This document shows, piece after piece, positions 22,777 through 34,000 of a stretch of DNA of 64,000 bases. Under the pieces are notes generated by a model that worked only from the letters and a program-made list of their open reading frames with translations, made no database searches and was not told the origin of the DNA. The translations under genes and the position numbers were made by a program. This DNA comes from Paracamarosporium sp. OC-R06-R3 (taxonomy: Eukaryota > Ascomycota > Dothideomycetes > Pleosporales > Didymosphaeriaceae). The stretch is taken from the NCBI GenBank assembly GCA_019828545.1, contig JACVRA010000109.1, positions 248,001 through 312,000 on the forward strand, in the 5' to 3' direction. How positions within the stretch are numbered: the stretch's first letter is position 1; every line of letters begins with the position of its first letter.

Positions 22777-24572
22777 TTATATGGCCAAAGAACTTGAAAG
22801 GTTGATAGGTGCACTTGAGGCTGTCGTTTCTGGCCAGTCTTCATGCGGCAAGGTACCGTATAGTTTGAATCCAGTCTCGTTCTCCCATGTTCTCCTCCAA
22901 ATCTCGAACTTTAGATTCCATTGGCGAACCAACTTGCTCCTTCTGGTTTGGATGGTCACGTCAAGCTGATTAGAATCCTTGATGTACTGCAACTCTTGTG
23001 CAGACTTCTCTTTCTCATAGTCTGCATCCAGCTGCTCCAACTCTGACTGCTGTTTCTGGAGTCTTAATTTGGTGTCCCTCTCTTGTTTTGCTCTCAAGAC
23101 ATTGATAGCGCTATCGTGCTTGGCGGGCAACTTCTCCTGAATTATACGCTGACGCTCGAGCTTTTTTCGATCCTCATCTGTCACCTCATACTTGATGTCG
23201 GCATGCGCTGGATTCGGCCCCGAGCAGTAAGCTTCCATATACTTTAATGCTGTCGCAACATTTTGCGTCTCAGTCGCTTGCGCATTACGAAGATCGTGCT
23301 CCATGTTTAGTTGAAACTCGTCCAGCCGTTCCAATCGCTGAGCGTGCTGCAAAAGGTGAGCAGTTAGATGCTGAGGTGAGAACATCATGACTTACCTGTT
23401 TTGCCGTTTCAACTTTGGATATTTCTAGCTGAGCCTCCAGCCGCTTCAAGCATTGCTGATGATTGGCTGACAGGGCCGTGCGCTGTTTTGACTCAAATGC
23501 CGAGACCCGTTGAAACTGTTCCTTTTGTTCTAGTCTTAATTTCTGGAATGTTTCATGTTCGAGAGCGGAGTTGAGCCGAGCTTCGTCCTCCTCGGTCGTC
23601 TCGTAGGTTGGCGTCGCTGGCACGGTAGAGGGTTCGCTTACGAGCATATCGGCATACAGAGCATGGGGCAGGTCGACATTGGACATTCCGTTTTCACTGT
23701 ACCCAGAATCCCGTAATGACGCTGCATCAGGCGATGGCAGGATGTTGTCAGCCACAAGGTCCACTTCCGCGTTTGTCAACACAATCCCCAATACGTCTCG
23801 CGGTAACGGATGGCCACAGCAAGATGGTGCAGCACCGTCCTTCTTTTCCAAAGCCTCTTGTACGTGCACCCGGATTGCATATTTGGAGAGTGAATGGCCG
23901 CATTCAAGTTTTGGAGTCAGTGGCTTGAAGTTATGACCGTGGTGGGATCGGGACGAACACGCGCTGCAGGAGCAGTGAGCTACGGATTCCAACACTCCAA
24001 AAGGTTACTGACCTTGACTCCTTCCTGAACATGGAGAACAGCGCGGATGCGCGCTTTTGTCTTCTGGCACTCTGGACTCGGGCATCAGAAGCGCTGGACT
24101 GGAAGGATTGGAAGGACATGGACGTGGAGAATCCCGAGGAAGAATGCCTATGCGGCATGGGTGATCGAGGGCTGTTCGGCATGACATCGTTCCTGTCGAG
24201 CGAAAACGAGGCGCGAACAAGCGGGGGTGGCATACGCGAGATAGGCGACTTGTCTCGGGAGGTGCGGGACGGAAGCGAGGTAGAGGCAGTGGATTGGGTT
24301 TCTCGCGAGTGGACAGAGGCAGAGCTCCTTTGCGCGCTCTGCAGCGATATGGTAGACAGGGCGGTGGAGATGTCGAGGACGGCGGGGCGCGGCATCAGGA
24401 ACAGGTCCGGGTCCTCGATGCCGGTTTCCTTCGCGGCCGTGGTGAGGCGCGCGTCGACATGTTCTTCGGTCTCGCCGTCGGGGAGCAGCAGGGCTTCTGC
24501 GAAGTAGAGGCGGTCGTCGAGGAGGGAGGCAGTGGGTGGGTCGGCGAAGCTATCGCCTCCAGCATCTGTCAT
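22777..24572 (-). CDS. Half-RING (CCGxPLP-type) coiled-coil protein, fungal-specific
   Basis: Three exons: 24013-24572, 23396-23963 and 22777-23346, about 565 residues. Introns are 49 bases each (GTCAGT...CTGCAG and GTAAGT...TTTGCAG). The acceptor of the first was chosen because the nearer GTAG would leave only 33 bases and break the frame. The N-terminal 190 residues are Ser/Arg-rich and disordered. A short zinc-binding-like module follows: ACSS, then KLECGHSLSKYAI and SCCGHPLPRDVL, which resembles part of the RING-IBR proteins of ascomycetes but lacks the full ligand set. The C-terminal half is a long Glu/Gln/Lys coiled coil (about residues 290-500) ending in a conserved-looking WRRTWENETGFKLYG segment. 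It could be a degenerate E3 ligase or a scaffold; function unknown. Confidence 0.72.
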
Positions 24573-26131
24573 GGCGCCCGCGCGCTCATAAGAATGGCCG
24601 GGGCGGGCGGGGTGGGATGTCGCGGGCGGATGGGGGAGCAGTCGCTGGGGAATGCGCAGCGCAGCGTGGCAGGAGGAGGAGCGGATTTGGGCTGCAATTG
24701 TGTGGGATTATGGGGATCAGACGACGAGCACGGTAGCAAGAGTCGAGTGGGTGGGCCAATGGGACCCTGGCTGGCATCAAACAGGCAAGCTCAACCGCGG
24801 CAGCCACACGTCGGTCGGATGCACTTTGCGGTGGTGATGCGCACCGTGCCGCCGCGGGCTGCATGGACGCTCCATGCTCTGCATTCGCTGCCGCCCGCCT
24901 CCAGCGTCGTCTCGCCCGCGTTTGCCCGGGCGACGTCGTGCTCGTGACCTGCGTCGGGAGTCCTGGGCTAGCCTGGCTGCGGCGCCGGCGCTCCTGTCAA
25001 CCAAGATTCCCTCCATGTGGACCCGGCAGCGCCCTCACCGCTCTCCTGTGGGTCAGCATCCCTATTCTCGACAACCCACGGCCGTGCATGTCCGCCCGCA
25101 CAAGACCCCCATCCCTGGGCGCCGCATCTCGCCGGCCGCCCACCGCAGAGAGACGTCCGGAAATGAGGTCACTCGATGCCACTCGATGCCACTCGATGCC
25201 ACTCGCTCCGACCCAAGCTCCCGCCGCCGCTAACGTTCGCCTGACGACGCCCCAAACGACGGTTCGCTCTTGCACATGGCCGTATGCTGTCGATCTGTCT
25301 GAGCCTGATGAATTGCTGTAATTACAGCAGACGACGCGCCAAGCAACTCCCATCTCCTTTGGATGCACGCACCCTGAACCAGACCGTCCGACGCAAGGAC
25401 GAGCTCTGCCCACGTTTCACCGACACCCCCCGATTTGCAGCCGAGACTGCGATACGAGTTGCCCATGGTGTGCCACCATGTCCAATGGCACATATTCCGG
25501 TAAAGACCTGCAAAGACGTGGCTCCATGGCGAGATAACCATTCGTCCGTGCTTGTTTTTCAACTAGCTCGCAGCCTCGACGTGGCACAGATAGAAGTATA
25601 CTGTGCTTGGCTATATACCTGACAGGGCCTTCTTCCAGGCTGCATACAACAAGTGAGAGAGGTGCGAGAGGCGGTCAAATCCTTGCCAACGCTCCTGCAG
25701 TCCAGGCATCTATCTGCGCACATTTTAGCGAGCTCAAAGCTTCTTTGGGTATGTTGTACAGATGCAATGCAGCCAAGAGACCGATTGCGCTTGCCCAAAG
25801 CAGTCCTACCACCGCATTCGGCATCCATGTGTAACCCGTCTTGAAGCACCGAGCGTTATGCACATGGTCATGGTCATGGACGTGCTTGACTCGAGGGAGA
25901 AGAAAGCGTCTATTAAATAGAATAAGTGCTCGGCTCTGCGTCTTCGTGCGCTGAAGTTGATACATGCGAATAAAAGTATGAGATGAACGAATTGATACAG
26001 CTGGCTTCCCTTCTTCGAGCCAAGCATGACACATGTGGTAGAAAAGCCAGTGGTGCTGATGCCGATCCCTCTTATCCAAACGCCGTACACAAAATGTCCC
26101 ATATAACTAACATGGAGGCGAATGCAAGCAT
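24573..26131. other. Intergenic: half-RING gene promoter and SED5 3' region
   Basis: 1.56 kb. The left kilobase is GC-rich and probably promoter and 5' leader of the half-RING gene. It contains a short tandem repeat (25171-25205). No protein gene supported; the long frame that runs into 25806-26131 from SED5 is read-through of that gene's last intron and 3' region. Confidence 0.5.
25171..25205 (+). repeat. 10-base tandem repeat
   Basis: Three perfect copies of ACTCGATGCC in a row plus a half copy. A minisatellite-like slip product in a GC-rich leader. Confidence 0.9.
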
Positions 26132-27215
26132 CTAACCAGCGATGAGAACCCACAGCAGGAAAACTACAATCAGTTAGCCGGCGTCCCAGCCGAGAGTCAT
26201 GGGCAGACCTACATATCATCAGGACACCAAACATCTTGGCAACAAGCCATCGGTTGCCCTGTACACGGTTCCAGTACTTCATCAACTCGCGTTGCGCACC
26301 CTCGACGTTGTCGACCACATCTTCCGTGTTGGCGTCTATGCGCTGGATCTGCTCTCCCTGTTCCGACACCATCTGCGCCAGTTGGCCGAATATACTTCCG
26401 AGCTCGGATATCGTACTTTCAATGGATTCTATCGCATGGCCACGCTGCTGGATGTACTGGTTGGGTGCTTGCGCTTCCTCCATAAGCATGAGCTGGGCAT
26501 CCGATTGAGAGCCCCCGCGCGTGAGCGCCGACGATCCCGACGGATCGAGAGACAAGAGATCCTGTTGCGCGGCGTTCGTGTTCCGGAAGCCGCCTGGGGA
26601 TCGCCCTCGCTGGGGTGTCTGATACAACGGTGAATCTGTTCTGCTGGGATCGAGGCTTGTTTGTGAATGCGATGCCGCTGTGGAGAGGAACTGTTCGGTT
26701 CGTGATCGCGAAGCCTGCATATTCTTCGTCCGCACTTCGAGCACATCCTTAAAACTGCCACCTACGTTCTGGAGCTTGTCTTTCAGCATAACCACCACCT
26801 GATGGTTGTGCTCGCCTTCTTGGTCGGCGCCGGGCTTCGCCTTCGGATGTTGTTTGCTGGTGAGGGCCTGGAGATCTTGTATTTGCCGTGACAGCTGTGC
26901 CATATCTTGCTTGATAACGAACGTCAGCTCGTCAATCTCGACTGGCCGATCGTCAAAGAGCGTCTTGCGCCGAGCCAGCTGAGCCAGCCGCTCCAATTTC
27001 GCCATGGTGCCTGAAATTCCGCGCGCAACGTCGCGAGCACTGCGCTGGAACTCGGAGTGCTTGCGTTGTGCCGATGTGCCATCTGCTTCGGCCTTCTGCT
27101 GGGCGGTCAGGAGAGACTGCCGTTGTGCTCCCGTTTTGGATTGTGCCTGTTTTCGCTGTGCCTGCGCGAGGATCGAGCGGAACTCGTCCGTGCGGTCTTG
27201 TATTGACACAGCCAT
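26132..27215 (-). CDS. SED5: Golgi Qa-SNARE syntaxin-5 (Sed5)
   Basis: Two exons, 26213-27215 and 26132-26163, about 344 residues. The 49-base intron (GTAGGT, branch GCTAACTGAT, acceptor TTGTAG) lies inside the membrane anchor; after splicing the anchor reads VLMIFFLLWVLIAG and ends, giving the tail-anchored form expected of Sed5. The N terminus has the short Sed5 peptide with DRTDEFRSIL, used in other species for binding the SM protein Sly1. An Habc-type helical region (about 65-190), a Ser-rich linker, and a SNARE helix (about 250-315) with the central Gln (IFGQLAQMV) follow. Sed5 is the target-membrane SNARE for ER-to-Golgi and intra-Golgi transport. Without the last splice the protein would run into an unrelated tail, so the small last exon matters. 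Confidence 0.92.
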
Positions 27216-28070
27216 CGTGTACTATGTGGGAGTGCGATTGCTGGAGAAGAGGGGGCGAACGCGAACGCGGAGGCGAGACGTCGTCACCACTTCACGAGCA
27301 CGGAATGCCTCAATACGTATGGTTCGACGTTTCCTAATTGGTGGTTGGTGACAGGATTTGCGCGTATCTGGTCGGCAGGGGGCGGCGGGCGTGATCGTGT
27401 CGGCTGCCTGTGTCCAAGATGTTGCTGCGTGTTCACAATGTCACCGGTCGTCGTAACGCCGCTATCCGCTAAGACTATCGCAGTCGCCGAAGGATCGTCC
27501 TGTTCTGATACTGCGCCGAGAAGAGACGATGCAAGCAAGCGGTCGTGGGATATTTCGTGTCGAAGTGTGGTTGTGGAGTAAGAGACGGTTCGCGGCGATG
27601 CTGGGGCGCGGTTCTTTGAATGCAGTGCAGGCTAGCCTGTCCTCGAAAAGCATTGGCCCCTAGGGCCCGCCGCGCCGTACGATGTTGGCAGCGCAGGCAA
27701 ATTGCCTTGTTGCTGTCTTCTGCTTTCGTTCTTCTACCTTCAAGGGTAAACCGTCTCTACATCAGCTGGGGTGTCTTTGCATCGGCGCGCGCCACGGCAT
27801 TCATCCGCGAGACAGTCCCGGGCCCCTCGTCATCCCCTGTCGCCTTGCGTCCCGCTGCGCCCGAGCATCGCCCATTACCCTCGTTACCTCATCTACCTGC
27901 GCGAGACGTGTGCGCCTCTCCACATAGTATCACTCCTCCACGAGCACCCGTGTGCGCCTCCTCCCACTGTCTGCGACTGCCTGCGCACACGTCATCCCAC
28001 AGCTTGGGGATTCCGTAGGCCATGCTGCTGGGTAGCTCCACGCGGTGATCCTCCATTTCTAATAGACACA
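27216..28070. promoter_or_regulatory. Divergent promoter region SED5 / giant protein
   Basis: 855 bases between the two divergent start codons. The right half is C-rich on the plus strand. No specific motif recognised. Confidence 0.4.
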
Positions 28071-31000
28071 ATGTCTGGCCCGTATCGCTTCCAGCCAGAG
28101 TCTTCCAGGTCGCCTCTGTAAGTTGTCAAGACTGGCCAAGCTGTGTTTTCGCGCTTGAGCCTCTTTCCTACATGCACTCTGTGGCCTTGGAAGGCAGTTT
28201 CGCTCCAGGAAACGGAAGAGGGAGGAACGCTGGAGGTCATAGATGGACGGGATTCCAAGGGAATCATGCGAGCGGCTGTTATAGGGCCTACACCTGATCT
28301 TCCCTTGTCGAAATCACGTAGCCTACGTCAAGTTGAATGTTTGCTAACACACTCCCAGCGACCGCCGACCCCAGAACCCGTTCCCCGCCCAACCGGTATC
28401 GTTTAAGACTAATGTTAATCGCATGAAGACGAAGAAATGGGTCGAGGCCAAGAAGAACGCATATGATGGCGACGATTGGGGAGACTATGATGAGTACGAT
28501 GAATATGGTGCTTCAGAGCCCGACCCGCCGCCTGCATCGGCGCAATATGCCGTACCACAGGCGCGAGGATATGGCCAAGGTTTCGATCAGCCTGCGAGGA
28601 GCTTCACAGATCCTCAGCGTCAAGGACCTTCTCAGCCCAGGCGAAGGTATGTTGACTGTAGAACTTGAGGAACGTCAATTCTCCCTTTACTAAGTTGGCC
28701 ATAGGAACTCGTTCGAAGCCGGCGAGGAACAGCGAGCCTTCTCAGCTTCCACAGGCCATCCACCCCAGGACTTTCCGGAGCAGTACGCGCATCAGCCGCA
28801 ACAAGCCCCGCCGAGTCAACAATACGTGCATCCGGCCCTCAGACAAGCGAGCGGTGCCGAATCTGATATCAGTGATACGCCAGCACACCGGAGGGACTTC
28901 AGCCCGTCTGCAATGCCTCCACCGCTTCAGACGCGCATGTCGCCAGACCCTGGCAGTGCATCCGGTTCGCCCAGTACCCGGTTCCCTCCGCGCAAGAGCA
29001 GTATAGGCCAGGCAGAGTCTCCTGCAGCCACGTCTCCTCGCGACCGCGCTCCGAGCAACCCCGGGAAGCCTCTTCCTTTTATTCGACCTGCAGACATATA
29101 TAAAAGGTATGAGGAAGAGAGGGAAAGAGAACGTGTATCTCTGGACGAGCAACGTCCGAGCATGGAAACAGCAACCGGACACAAGCCTGCCGATGTCCAG
29201 CAGCCGGTGTTGCCAACAGTGCAGGAAGGCATGTCTACGTTTGACAGCGACCTTCGTTCCGTCGTAGACCAGGCTTTCACACGTGCCGATGATCAGCGCT
29301 CTGTGCCACCTACTCCCATCACCAAATCCGAATCCGGAGTCTCGAGGAGCAATACAGACAGTACGACTGGTATTAGTCCGATCATGAGTCGAGTGCCCAG
29401 CTCGGCTGCTTCAGCTTTGAAGGCCAGGAACCTAGCAGGTGGCGACGGTAGTACACCCGTAATTGCTGAGGAAGCTAGTGAGAGTAGCACCCCGGTCTCC
29501 CGGCCAACCTCTACAGTGCTGCTCGGCGGTCCACACCAAATCCCACGGAAAACTTCACCTGGTCATTCGCGCAATGTTTCAGGCTCGTCGCTCAATGGTA
29601 GCGGTTTAGCAACACCCAGCGCTTCCGGAAGCCCTGCACGATCTCCTGCGATCAGACCTCAAGCGCATGTACCAGAGCCAGAGACTGCTGAGCTCTCCTC
29701 TCTGAGCCACCCTCCGACAGATGCAAAGATGCCTCTGTCGACTGATGCCACCGTGCGCGAAGCAGATATTGCAGAGGCAATGAAGATGAGCCCAGTCAAT
29801 GCACATCCAGAACTAAGCGCAGCTGAGAAAGAGTCACAAAATGCTTTCCTCGAGTCTCATCAAGCCCCCAACTCTGTCGCGGAGGCTGTCCCACGATCAC
29901 GCTCCGAGTCTCCGAGTAAGGGTCGCGTGCAGGAATTAGCTGGCAAATTTGGCGATGTTTCACATTCTCGACGTGGCTCTACACAATCAAATGTATCCCG
30001 TACCAGCTTACAGTCCTGGGAGAAGAGCCAAGATAATTCACGCCCAACTTCTCCAACGAAGACTGGCAGTCCATCCAGAGACGAACTAAGTGCAAGGCCT
30101 CCTGCGGAGCGTGAGGCAAGCTTTCGACCAAAACTTCCTGGGCAATGGGAGTCTTATGCTACCAGCGCAGCAAGTCCAAGCAAGGAGCTTAGTAACGACA
30201 ATTTCCCGACTACAGACAAAACATTGTCCTCACCTCTCGAAGAAGTCGATCTGACACCAACCACAGAGAAACACCCGGTCGCTTCTGCAGACCCTTCTAA
30301 AACGGATACCCAACCTCTAGCAAATCCCCTAGCTGATCCCCTGGCTGCTCTTAAAGCTGCAGGTGCCGCAGTAGGTGAAGCTGTTCAAACATCCGTTGGC
30401 CTCGGATCGTCACCTACCAGTGAAAGCCACCGAGAACAAACGCATGGAAGTATATTACCACGGCCTCTTCAGTTGTACCGTGAAGAATCATCTACATCGA
30501 CGATTCCGCCGACACCTCCTGCAAAAGATACTCCGGAGTCGGAAGAAATGCCGCCTCCACCGCCTTTGAAGGAGAAAAGCCCGGAGCCGCATTCAGCTAC
30601 TGCGTCTAGCGCGCCATCCGAGAGACCCATCATGCTGCCTCAGTTGAGCACGGACACAGCTGCTGACGATCAAGAGAGTGACAGGCTGCGAAAAGAAATT
30701 GTCGCTAGTCTAAGTCCACAACCAACGGCAGCAGAGCATAACCAAGCTTCGCTTCATGCCGGCAGTGGACCTGCAAATCGAGAGAGTTCTTTATTCCCGA
30801 GCGAGTATGAAAGCTACTGGGCAGACGGCGATGGTACGTCTCCTCGACCATCGCATGACCAGGGCCATGATCGCGATGTGCAAATGCGCTCCAGCGCTGG
30901 CAACCCAATACTAGATAACCCACTTACGCAATCACCCCAAGATGCCACGAAGCCATCAATTCTCACACGTTTTAGCTGGGAGGATAGCGGCTCAGGCCTC

Positions 31001-34000
31001 TTACTCAACAAGCTCCAAAAGGCTCCAACAACCACAGCACCTGAACCTACAAGCCGGACAGAAAGCGAGGAAAAAATTCCCGTACCCGCCGTGGAACACG
31101 CTGCAGAAGAGCAAGGACTACATGACTTTTCTGAGCCCTACTTTGGCCCTACTCACGGCGTTACTGCTGTCAAACCCGAACCGATCAGTGACACTGATTT
31201 GAACGTCCGCTCACCTACAACGGACCTTGCGAGTCCATCTGGCAACTTATCGCAGCCCGAAACCGATCGTCCAATATCTCCCACTCCAGGCCTTCATGTA
31301 GTGAACTCTGCTCTGAACCCTGAAGCAGTGGACCTACCACCTCGCCTGAGCCGCGAAGTTTCTCCAATATCTGACCAAGCTGGCTCTGGTCAAGATATAT
31401 CCACGAAAGACTCAGTCGTCCCTAATCACGATCCCGCGCATGGTTTAATCGCCAATCCTGCCGTAAGTGCACCTATTCATGGCCTCGCCCATGAGCCTGC
31501 CGCAGCTTCTCCCACTGCAACGGTGTCCCCTACGTCGGATAAACCGCTTGGATTCAAGGATATCTTGCAAATCAAGTCTCCAGTGGATAGGGTCAACAGC
31601 TACAACAAGACGCGCGAATATTGGGCGCATGCCGACCATGGTCTGAGCGATTGGGTCAGCACCGCTCTCAGTACGAATCCGGACCTGGCCACACAACCAT
31701 ACCCACAACCTCGACCCATGCTGAACACCTCCGGGACCATGCGCCATAGGCCTACCGGTTCCATATCATTGTTCGGAAAACACCACGGGGCGAACACCAA
31801 CCAGGCAGAGTCGGCCGGTGCTTCAACTTCCCAAACTCCAACCACTCCAACGTCTGCACCAACCTTCCACGGAAGCGGGAGGAGCGCCAGCCATCAGATG
31901 CAGGCCAAAGGGAAAGATCTTTTGCATACAGCTGGTGTGTTGAGCGGAAAAGGAATGACGGGTGCGAAGGGCCTCTTTGCCAAGGGCAAGAGCCGCTTCA
32001 AAAGCGACAAGGTAGATAAATGATTTTCTTGTCTTGTGATTTTCTTGTTTCTTTACGACATGACCCGACGATGCACCCCACGATTTCTCTTCTTGTGGCA
32101 GGCGGATGGGACCACGACAGATGCTCGGACTCTTGGCTCGGCTGTTTCGTAATTCTGTGGGCGTCTTTATCCACTGTCCAAGTTTTCCCACCCCGGCCCT
32201 AATTTGATCTTATGTTACCGCATTCCTTGTATGATTAGGGCCAATATAATTCTTTCGTAACGATGTGATCCACCATGAGTACAAATGTTGATTGTGATGT
32301 AGGCCTCGGATTCAGAACCATCCTCTCGCGAAGCATCGGAGGAGCCGTCGGACATCGGAAGCACGACGTCTGACACTCTCGGACGACTCTCATTGGACAC
32401 GACGGACAGCTTGAAAGAGGAAAAGAAGCACAGGCGCCGGTTTTCATCACCATTCCACCGATCCGGTCGCTCGAGGTCACGGCCGGGCAGTATCGTCTTG
32501 CCGAGTATTGAGTCGACTCCACGCTCTACACCTGCCCACAGTCGTCCGCAATCGTATCACCCGCCTGAGGCATGGAACACTGGTCCTAGCGTCCTTTCGA
32601 CTACGCCTTCGACATCAGAACATCAGGCGCCTGACCGGCTTGGCGTGCTTCCTTCGCCGGCGAAGAGTGCATTCTCGCTCGTTCCACAGGATCCAGAGAG
32701 CGAGGTTCCCCCCGTGCCACGGATTCCGGACGACGTGAACACATCATTGCCGGGAAGTGCCAGCCACCAACTGCTGCAGTCTATCATTCGCAACTCGACA
32801 TCACCGGCGGTGGAGACATCGAAGCTTGAAGAGTCGCCTGCTTTTGCGGAACCGCCCGCAAGTAGGGTGGATGGACTTGATACGGTTGCTGGGCATCAGG
32901 AGACGCGACCTGAAGATTCCGAGGCGTCGGGTAATGGTGAAGTAATCGCGAGCGTGGAGCGAACAGTGCCGCTACAGGCCGCAACGGAAATAGTCCAAGG
33001 CGAGGACAGCGACGACGACCTACCCCCTGTAGGCGCTGCACATCAGGAAGAGCTGGACCACGATGCTCAAGTTGAAGGCCAAGCTGTTCCACGGCCAGAG
33101 CCTGAGAGCGAAGGTGATGTTCCTCAGGAGATCTCGCCTGTAGGCGCTGGACATGAAGAAACGCGGAGCGAAGACGCTTGGGTCCAAGACAAGGTTGACG
33201 CAGGTACGACGACCCAAATGCAGGGCAAAGAACATGTAGAGGAGGAACCATCTCCGGTCATGCCGAGCCAAAATACCGGCGCTGTGGCTGATACAGCATC
33301 CATTGGTTCGGGAGTGTCGCCTGTGTTAGCAAGCGTAAAGCCTCACGGGGAGGACGGGAGGCAACTTCACCCTCACCAGCGCTCAATCGACGAGCCGCAA
33401 CGACCGGTACTTGATGTGAGCCCCATGATAGCACCAGCCAAACCCGCCTTGGACATCTCCGACGACGAAGAGCCAACGCCCATCGCCCCTAGGCCGGCTG
33501 GAAACGGGGAGGGTCGCTTTTCGTACGAGACGGAGCTCATAGGCGGCGACCTCTCTCCTATCTCGTCGCACGCGTCCAGCGAGGAGGAGAAGACGCCCAC
33601 GAAGCAAGATGCACATGGACCGAGTGCCAATCAGATCGTCGTCACAGTCGTCGACACGACGCAGCCGCCGCGCGACAAGGCTGCAGCGGGCCGCGACGAT
33701 GCACTAAAGCCTACCCCGCGGCCCAAGCCACAACAACAACTAAGTGCATACCGTGTGGTCCACGCCGTCGAGTATCTGCATTCGCAATCGTCTCTCGAAT
33801 CATGGGAGCACGATAGTACCGCTGCGTTTTCGCAATCCGACGACAGCCCGCACCTCGATGACCACGACGAGGCTGAGCTCCCGCCAGTCCCTGCGCCGTC
33901 CGACCTGGGACTCGACCGAGCGAAGACAGGAACACCGCAAGACACTCTGGCGAAAGATGAGAAGCCAGCCCTCATGCCGGTGCCACACTCGCCAATCCCA

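Noticed and set aside
25806..26212. Extension of SED5 beyond its last intron
   Set aside because: The extended tail has no SNARE character. Splicing at 26212/26163 restores the conserved membrane anchor and stop.
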